Below are positions 59,703 through 64,000 of a stretch of 64,000 nucleotides of DNA, one piece after another (within the stretch, counting starts at the first letter, position 1; each line of letters begins with the position of its first letter). The translations under genes were made by a program, and so were the position numbers. Source of the stretch: Phycisphaerae bacterium (GTDB lineage Bacteria > Planctomycetota > Phycisphaerae > UBA1845 > UTPLA1); contig JAKLKO010000003.1 of NCBI GenBank assembly GCA_023150615.1, forward strand, positions 186,001-250,000. Reading direction: 5' to 3'. The notes beneath the pieces were generated by a model. That model saw only the letters and a list, made by a program, of their open reading frames with translations, searched no databases and was not told where the DNA came from.

Positions 59703-60785
59703 ATGCATGAGTCCATGGCCGAAACTCTCGCCAATCTCGTCAAGGGCCTCGAACGGCACGGCATGTCCGGGACGATCGAAGGCGATGCCTCGCGCGCCAT
59801 CCGCGCCGTCGCCACGCTCGAGGACGCCGGCCCGGACGAGATCAGCTTCCTGTCCAACCCCAAGTACGAGAAGCTCCTCGCGACCACCCGCGCCGGCGCG
59901 GTAATCGTCGGCCTGAAGCAGGGCGTGCCGAACGGCCTGACCGTTGTGCGGACCGCCGATCCGTACGCGGCCGTCACCGCGATGATCGTCGCGCTGCACG
60001 GCTACCGCCGACACCCGGGCGGCGGAATTCACCCGAGTGCGGTGATCGACCCGTCGGCCGAGATCGGCGAGAGCGCCAACATCCACCACGGCGTAACGAT
60101 CGGTGCGAACGCCCGGATCGGCCAGAATGTCGTGATGTACCCGGGCGTCTATGTTGCGGCCCGATGCCGGATCGGCGACAACTGCGTGTTGCATCCAAAC
60201 GTCGTTCTGTATGAAGACTGCATCCTCGGTCGGCGCGTCACGATCCATGCCGGCAGCGTGATCGGGGAAGACGGACTCGGCTATGCGCCGGTCGGCGAGA
60301 AGTGGCACAAGATCCCGCAGGTCGGCATCGTCGAGATCGGCGACGACGTCGAGATCGGCGCGAACTGCACCATCGACCGCGCGACGCTCGGCAAGACCGT
60401 CATCGGCGCGGGTTCGAAGTTCAGCAACCTCATCGCCATCGGGCACGGAACGAAGATCGGCACCGATTGCATGTTCGTCGCGCACGTCGGCATCGCCGGG
60501 TCGGTCACCGTCGGCAACCACGTCACCATGGCCGGCAAGGTCGGCGTCGCCGGACACCTGACGATCGGCGACAACGCACAGCTCGCCGCCATGGCGGGCG
60601 TGATGAACGACATCCCGGCGAACACGCGGGCGCTCGGCCAGCCGGCCATGCCGATGAACGACGCGAAGCGCGTCTATGCGTCGCTACCGAAGCTGCCCGA
60701 GCTGCGCGAGCGGCTGCGGCGCCTCGAGGCCGAGGTGGAGCGACTCCGCGCCGGCGTCAACCCGAACGTCTCCTCGCCACCGTGA
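59703..60785 (+). CDS. lpxD: UDP-3-O-acylglucosamine N-acyltransferase
   Basis: LpxD adds the second acyl chain to UDP-GlcN in lipid A synthesis. The 360-residue protein has the N-terminal uridine-binding domain (DEISFLSNPKYEKLLATTRAG), then a left-handed beta-helix of hexapeptide repeats (IHPSAVIDPSAEIGESANIH, VTIGANARIGQN) with the catalytic histidine region IAIGHGTKIGTDC. The C-terminus is a long coiled helix (ELRERLRRLEAEVERL). A start at ATG 59715 is also possible. No other lpx gene is beside it in this window. Confidence 0.92.
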   Translation: MHESMAETLANLVKGLERHGMSGTIEGDASRAIRAVATLEDAGPDEISFLSNPKYEKLLATTRAGAVIVGLKQGVPNGLTVVRTADPYAAVTAMIVALHGYRRHPGGGIHPSAVIDPSAEIGESANIHHGVTIGANARIGQNVVMYPGVYVAARCRIGDNCVLHPNVVLYEDCILGRRVTIHAGSVIGEDGLGYAPVGEKWHKIPQVGIVEIGDDVEIGANCTIDRATLGKTVIGAGSKFSNLIAIGHGTKIGTDCMFVAHVGIAGSVTVGNHVTMAGKVGVAGHLTIGDNAQLAAMAGVMNDIPANTRALGQPAMPMNDAKRVYASLPKLPELRERLRRLEAEVERLRAGVNPNVSSPP

Positions 60786-60798
60786 GCCCACTGGCTTC

Positions 60799-61632
60799 GT
60801 GGACCGATCTCCGGCTTCGATCGGGCGCGCGTCCCGGGTACGGGCCCTTCTGATGCTCGTCTGGCTGCTTTCCGCCGCTGCCTGCGCGCTCGACCGGCGC
60901 ATCTTCGATCTGGTGCCGAGCACCACGAGTCAGAACGGGCGACTGCTCAACCTCTCCGCCGACGCTGTATCAACGGATGCGCCGTTCGAACCGGCCCGCG
61001 CGACGATGGTCGTGACGCACGGATTCAACCCGTTCGCGTGGGCCGGACAGTGGACTCTGATGCAGGGCTACGCGCTGGCCGTTCACGAGCGATTCGCAAG
61101 CCGCTTCAACGTCGCCGGCTGGGACTGGAACGCGGCGACGCTCGTCAGTTTCGGCACGACCATGAACGCCGCGAACGCCGTCGAGCAGGGCGAGCGGCTC
61201 GCCGATGCGCTGCGGGCGGCCGACGTCGAACCAGCCAGGACGCACATGATCGCGCACAGCCTGGGCTGCGTGCTGGCCGCATCGGCGGCGAAGCGACTGC
61301 ACGAGTCCGCGCCGTCCGGGACGCGGCTGCGGCAGGTCACGTTCCTCGACGCCGTCGCGCAACAGCACGCCCTGATCTTCGATCAACTCGACGCGGCCGC
61401 TCACGCTGATCGCGTCGAGAACTACTGGGCCGCGGCCCCCGGCGGATTCGGCCAGCCGGCAGCCGACCCATCGGTCTTCAACGAGCGGTTCGCTTCCGGC
61501 GCGACGCTCCTCGGCGGCCGCTTCGATCCGACGCAGCTTGACCACGTGCGCATCCTCAGTTGGTACCTCGAGACGATTCGCAGCACCGCGGCGGACTCGG
61601 GCTTCGCGCGATCGCTGCTGCTTGCCGACTGA
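60799..61632 (+). CDS. Secreted or lipid-anchored alpha/beta hydrolase
   Basis: The 277-residue protein has a signal with a cysteine (MLVWLLSAAACALDRR) and an alpha/beta-hydrolase fold. Motifs are MVVTHGFNPFAW (oxyanion His-Gly), MIAHSLGCVLAAS (nucleophile Ser) and a late HVRILSWYLETI that may carry the catalytic His. The substrate, ester or lipid, is unknown. The GTG at 60799 is used as start; the ATG at 60853 is an alternative with a shorter signal. It is 13 bases after lpxD on the same strand, so may be co-transcribed with it. Confidence 0.72.
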   Translation: MDRSPASIGRASRVRALLMLVWLLSAAACALDRRIFDLVPSTTSQNGRLLNLSADAVSTDAPFEPARATMVVTHGFNPFAWAGQWTLMQGYALAVHERFASRFNVAGWDWNAATLVSFGTTMNAANAVEQGERLADALRAADVEPARTHMIAHSLGCVLAASAAKRLHESAPSGTRLRQVTFLDAVAQQHALIFDQLDAAAHADRVENYWAAAPGGFGQPAADPSVFNERFASGATLLGGRFDPTQLDHVRILSWYLETIRSTAADSGFARSLLLAD

Positions 61633-61902
61633 TCCGAACCAACCCGCACGAAACTCCCAGCGCGTTACGGGGAACTACGTATCGCGCGCCCCGCGAGCGA
61701 GCGCTCATCGCGCGGGCGACTGAGATTGGTTGAAACGCCGATTGCGAATTCGATACGATGGCAGGTCGGAGAGACGACAATCACCCATCCCCGGCCACTG
61801 CGGGAATGACGTTCGTCGCGATCCGCCCCGACTCGGATTCGACGATCCACACCCGCGAGCGTGCTCGCCTCATCGACCAATCCAGTCGGGCGGAGCGCAG
61901 CC

Positions 61903-62742
61903 ATGTTGCGTCGATCTGCGTGCCTGATCGGAATCCTGCTCGTCGCGGTCGCGCTGCTGGGACGCGCGCCCCGCCCGCTGATCGCGCAGGGCGGTTTCGA
62001 GGTGCCGGGTGAGCCGATCAAGTTCGTCGGCCGGACGGGCACCTCCTGCGCTCGGATTGTCCTGGAATTCTGCGGCCGGCCGGAAAGCGATCCGACGTTC
62101 GATCCGAACGGCGAGTTGCACCTCTACGTCGAGCTCGAATGCGGACTGTTCGCCGAGAACACCGAGCGCAACAACATTCCCGGCGCGACGGTCATGAAAT
62201 ACGCGGTGACGGGCAACACGCGCGCGCAGGCCTGCGCCGACATCTTCAACAACGTCGGCCCGAGATCCGGCAATCGCCGCTATGCCGGGCAGACCACGCT
62301 CGTCTCGGACATCGAGTGGAACGCGCCGAATCTGGACCGCAACGGCCGACTCGTCGTACGGATTACAAAGCTCACGCCGGAGTACGAGGTCTCGATTCCC
62401 GCGTGGACGTTTCCGGACAACCTGCCGCAGGCCGACCGGAACATGTGGAACACCTTCATTGCCGAACTGGTAAGGCACGAAAGAGGGCACGTGGACATCT
62501 TTCGCGCCCGCGAGCAGGCGTGGAAAAACCAGGTCGTGGGGCAGCAATTCACGATCGACCGCAACGCGACGGACGCCCAGATCAACGCACGGTGCAACCA
62601 GATCGCGCGGGCCGCCGCCGCCTTCGTGACGATGCAGATGGAGTCGGCGAACTACGATGCGCCGTTCAACGCACAGACGAACCCGACCGGGACGAACCAC
62701 GGCACGGAAAACGGCCAGAACGCCACGTGCCCGGATGTTTGA
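61903..62742 (+). CDS. Predicted secreted zinc protease-like protein (DUF922 type)
   Basis: The 279-residue protein has a signal peptide (ACLIGILLVAVALLGRAPRP). It contains an HExxH-like motif, HERGH (ELVRHERGHVDIFRAR), and VTGNTRAQACADIFNNVGP, typical of the DUF922 predicted secreted metalloprotease family. Four to six cysteines (SCARIVLEFCG, LECGL, ARCNQI, TCPDV) could form disulphides. The enzyme role is predicted from the family only. The ATG follows GGAG seven bases upstream. Confidence 0.72.
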   Translation: MLRRSACLIGILLVAVALLGRAPRPLIAQGGFEVPGEPIKFVGRTGTSCARIVLEFCGRPESDPTFDPNGELHLYVELECGLFAENTERNNIPGATVMKYAVTGNTRAQACADIFNNVGPRSGNRRYAGQTTLVSDIEWNAPNLDRNGRLVVRITKLTPEYEVSIPAWTFPDNLPQADRNMWNTFIAELVRHERGHVDIFRAREQAWKNQVVGQQFTIDRNATDAQINARCNQIARAAAAFVTMQMESANYDAPFNAQTNPTGTNHGTENGQNATCPDV

Positions 62743-62786
62743 GCCTCCGGCCCGGCCGCGCAATTGGGCGCGCGGACGGCCTTCCG

Positions 62787-63596
62787 TCACGCCCCGACGG
62801 CCGAGTAACGCCGCACACCACGCGACCACATGACGCGGAACGCGACGATGCCCGCGATCAACCACGCCACCTGCCAGACCAGTCCGCGCGTCGCGCGCGA
62901 CGGGTCAAGCTGACCGGCGAGCAATTCGCACGGGTAGGCGAATATCCACTGGAACGGCGTCGCCTGCGCGACCCATTGCAGCGGCGCGGGCAGCAGGTCG
63001 ATCGGCGCGATCCGACCGCCGAAGAACATCGACGCGCCGAAGAACAGCTCGGACGCCGCGTCCATCTTCGTCACGAAGAAGGCCAGCGTGCCCACGACGT
63101 AGCCCCAGACGAAGCTCAGCCCCGACGCCAGCGGCAGCGCCGCCAGCGCCAGGCACGCGTCGTGCGCGCTGGTGTGAAACGTCGGCCGAACCGCCCACGC
63201 GATCAACGCCCAGATCGGAACCAGGATCACAAGCGTCACGAGCTTGTACGCGATGTTGTCCGCGAGTGACGCCCAGACCGGCAGGATTGGACGCAGAAGC
63301 GATGCCGACAGCCGGCCGCTCCGCACCAGCCAGCCCATCTCGTACACGTCCCAAGCGGCCGTGATGTGCCCGACGATCATCGTCATGAAAAAGTACGCGG
63401 AAATCTCGCCGGCCGAGCGATGGCCGATCCGGCCGGGATCGCTCGATGCATGGGCCGCGGCGTTCCACAGGGCCATCATGACGGCGGGCGAGACGACGCC
63501 CCATGCAGCCCACAGCGCGATCTCGGCGCGGTACTGGATCATGTTCGCGATCGCGACGCGAAGGAACGCGGGCAGGGCGGACAGGACGTGCTTCAT
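62787..63596 (-). CDS. ABC-2 type transporter permease
   Basis: The 269-residue protein has six hydrophobic segments (for example AEIALWAAWGVVSPAVMMAL, LVTLVILVPIWALIAWAV, SGLSFVWGYVVGTLAFFVTK) and no signal peptide, matching the ABC-2 permease class (COG4587-like). It would export a lipid, polysaccharide or drug. Its start overlaps the stop of the ATPase gene (ATGA), so the two are translationally coupled. Confidence 0.82.
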   Translation of the reverse strand: MKHVLSALPAFLRVAIANMIQYRAEIALWAAWGVVSPAVMMALWNAAAHASSDPGRIGHRSAGEISAYFFMTMIVGHITAAWDVYEMGWLVRSGRLSASLLRPILPVWASLADNIAYKLVTLVILVPIWALIAWAVRPTFHTSAHDACLALAALPLASGLSFVWGYVVGTLAFFVTKMDAASELFFGASMFFGGRIAPIDLLPAPLQWVAQATPFQWIFAYPCELLAGQLDPSRATRGLVWQVAWLIAGIVAFRVMWSRGVRRYSAVGA

Positions 63597-64000
63597 GTCG
63601 CGGACTCCGCCGTCGCGGCGCTGCGCGTCGAGGCATACACGCGTTCGATCACGTCCTCGATCGGCGGGTCCTCGATCGTCAGGTCCAGCACCGGCAGGTC
63701 CGCCAGCAGGCGGCCCGTGACCGACGCAGCCGCATCCTTCGGCACGCGCAGCGTGACCTTGCGGCCCTCGCGTGCCAGCACGTCGCCGAGCGCCGCGAAG
63801 TCGAAGCCGTCCACGTCGCGCGTCAGGTCGATGACGATCACTTTGAACGGCGCGAGCCGCGCCGACAGCGACGCCAGCGGCCCGTCGAAGACGATCTTCC
63901 CGTGGTCGATGAGGATGATCCGGCGGCAGAGGGCCGTCACATCGGCCATGTAGTGGCTCGTCAGGATGATCGTCGCGCCGAAGCGGGCGTTGTACTCGGC
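63593..64000 (-). CDS. ABC transporter ATP-binding protein, C-terminal part
   Basis: This gene runs off the right edge; only the last 135 residues are visible. They begin AEYNARFGATIILTSHYMAD, where TSHYM is the H-loop of ABC ATPases, and continue DVTALCRRIILIDHGKIVFDG, as in ABC-2 type exporter ATPases. The rest of the protein (Walker A and B, signature) lies outside the window. It partners the overlapping permease. Confidence 0.8.
   Translation of the reverse strand, partial: AEYNARFGATIILTSHYMADVTALCRRIILIDHGKIVFDGPLASLSARLAPFKVIVIDLTRDVDGFDFAALGDVLAREGRKVTLRVPKDAAASVTGRLLADLPVLDLTIEDPPIEDVIERVYASTRSAATAESAT

Noticed and set aside
1-64000. CRISPR arrays, prophage or insertion-sequence elements
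   Set aside because: No regularly spaced direct repeats, transposase, integrase or phage structural genes were seen on either strand.

Overview
The window is a continuous stretch of GC-rich bacterial chromosome with mostly single-copy housekeeping and envelope genes. It shows no rRNA, tRNA, CRISPR array, insertion sequence or prophage that I can recognise. The best guess for the host is a planctomycete. This is an inference from three things: a secreted subtilase ending in a dockerin-like calcium repeat, many secreted or lipid-anchored proteins beside a Gram-negative lipid A gene (lpxD), and small lineage-specific proteins. The sequence alone does not prove the phylum.

Layout. 1-4.4 kb: the 3' end of a secreted subtilase, a GT39-like glycosyltransferase fused to TPRs, and a membrane-anchored J-domain/zinc-ribbon protein. 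4.9-10.7 kb: the information-processing block dnaG-rpoD, closed by a strong terminator, then a five-domain ribosomal protein S1. 11-15.3 kb: lipid genes (LpxL-like acyltransferase, acyl-CoA desaturase, squalene/phytoene synthase, ispH). 15.3-23.3 kb: HtrA protease, metallophosphoesterase, a MacB/Lol-type ABC exporter pair, a TlpA-like thioredoxin and an exported isoaspartyl methyltransferase. 23.7-29.5 kb: a complete ISC iron-sulphur operon (Rrf2 regulator, iscS, iscU, iscA, hscB, hscA, fdx). 29.6-39.0 kb: exported superoxide dismutase, FAD oxidoreductase, Spy-like protein, M48 protease, clpS and a giant MscS channel. 39.0-46.2 kb: a surface-polysaccharide cluster (three glycosyltransferases, asparagine synthase, and one protein that fuses CMP-nonulosonate synthetase to nonulosonate synthase). 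46.4-50.5 kb: an HDOD signalling protein and a class III polyhydroxyalkanoate (PHA) locus (phaR divergent from a phasin-like gene, then phaE, phaC). 50.6-55.7 kb: an LCAT-like lipoprotein, ferredoxin, cysteine hydrolase, a lipoprotein, a 54-residue small protein and a methyltransferase. 55.8-64 kb: two convergent PPM phosphatases with GAF/PocR sensors, an unusual radical-SAM-like protein, lpxD, two secreted hydrolases and the start of an ABC-2 exporter.

How parts fit together. The ISC operon is translationally coupled at two junctions (Rrf2/iscS and hscB/hscA) and has a good promoter before the Rrf2 gene. Its products would supply the Fe-S enzymes in the window: IspH, the ferredoxins and the radical-SAM-like protein. 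The phaR/phasin intergenic region carries a perfect 11-bp inverted repeat that lies just after a -10-like hexamer on each strand, as expected for PhaR repression of both genes.

The most interesting items are: the PhaR operator candidate; the NeuA-NeuB-type fusion; the tetracysteine HscB; the 54-residue ORF; the CX4CX2C protein; the paired PPM phosphatases; several -10 boxes placed directly before start codons, which suggests leaderless mRNAs; and an orphan minus-strand terminator upstream of dnaG. I did not find a clearly new multi-gene defence or mobile system.
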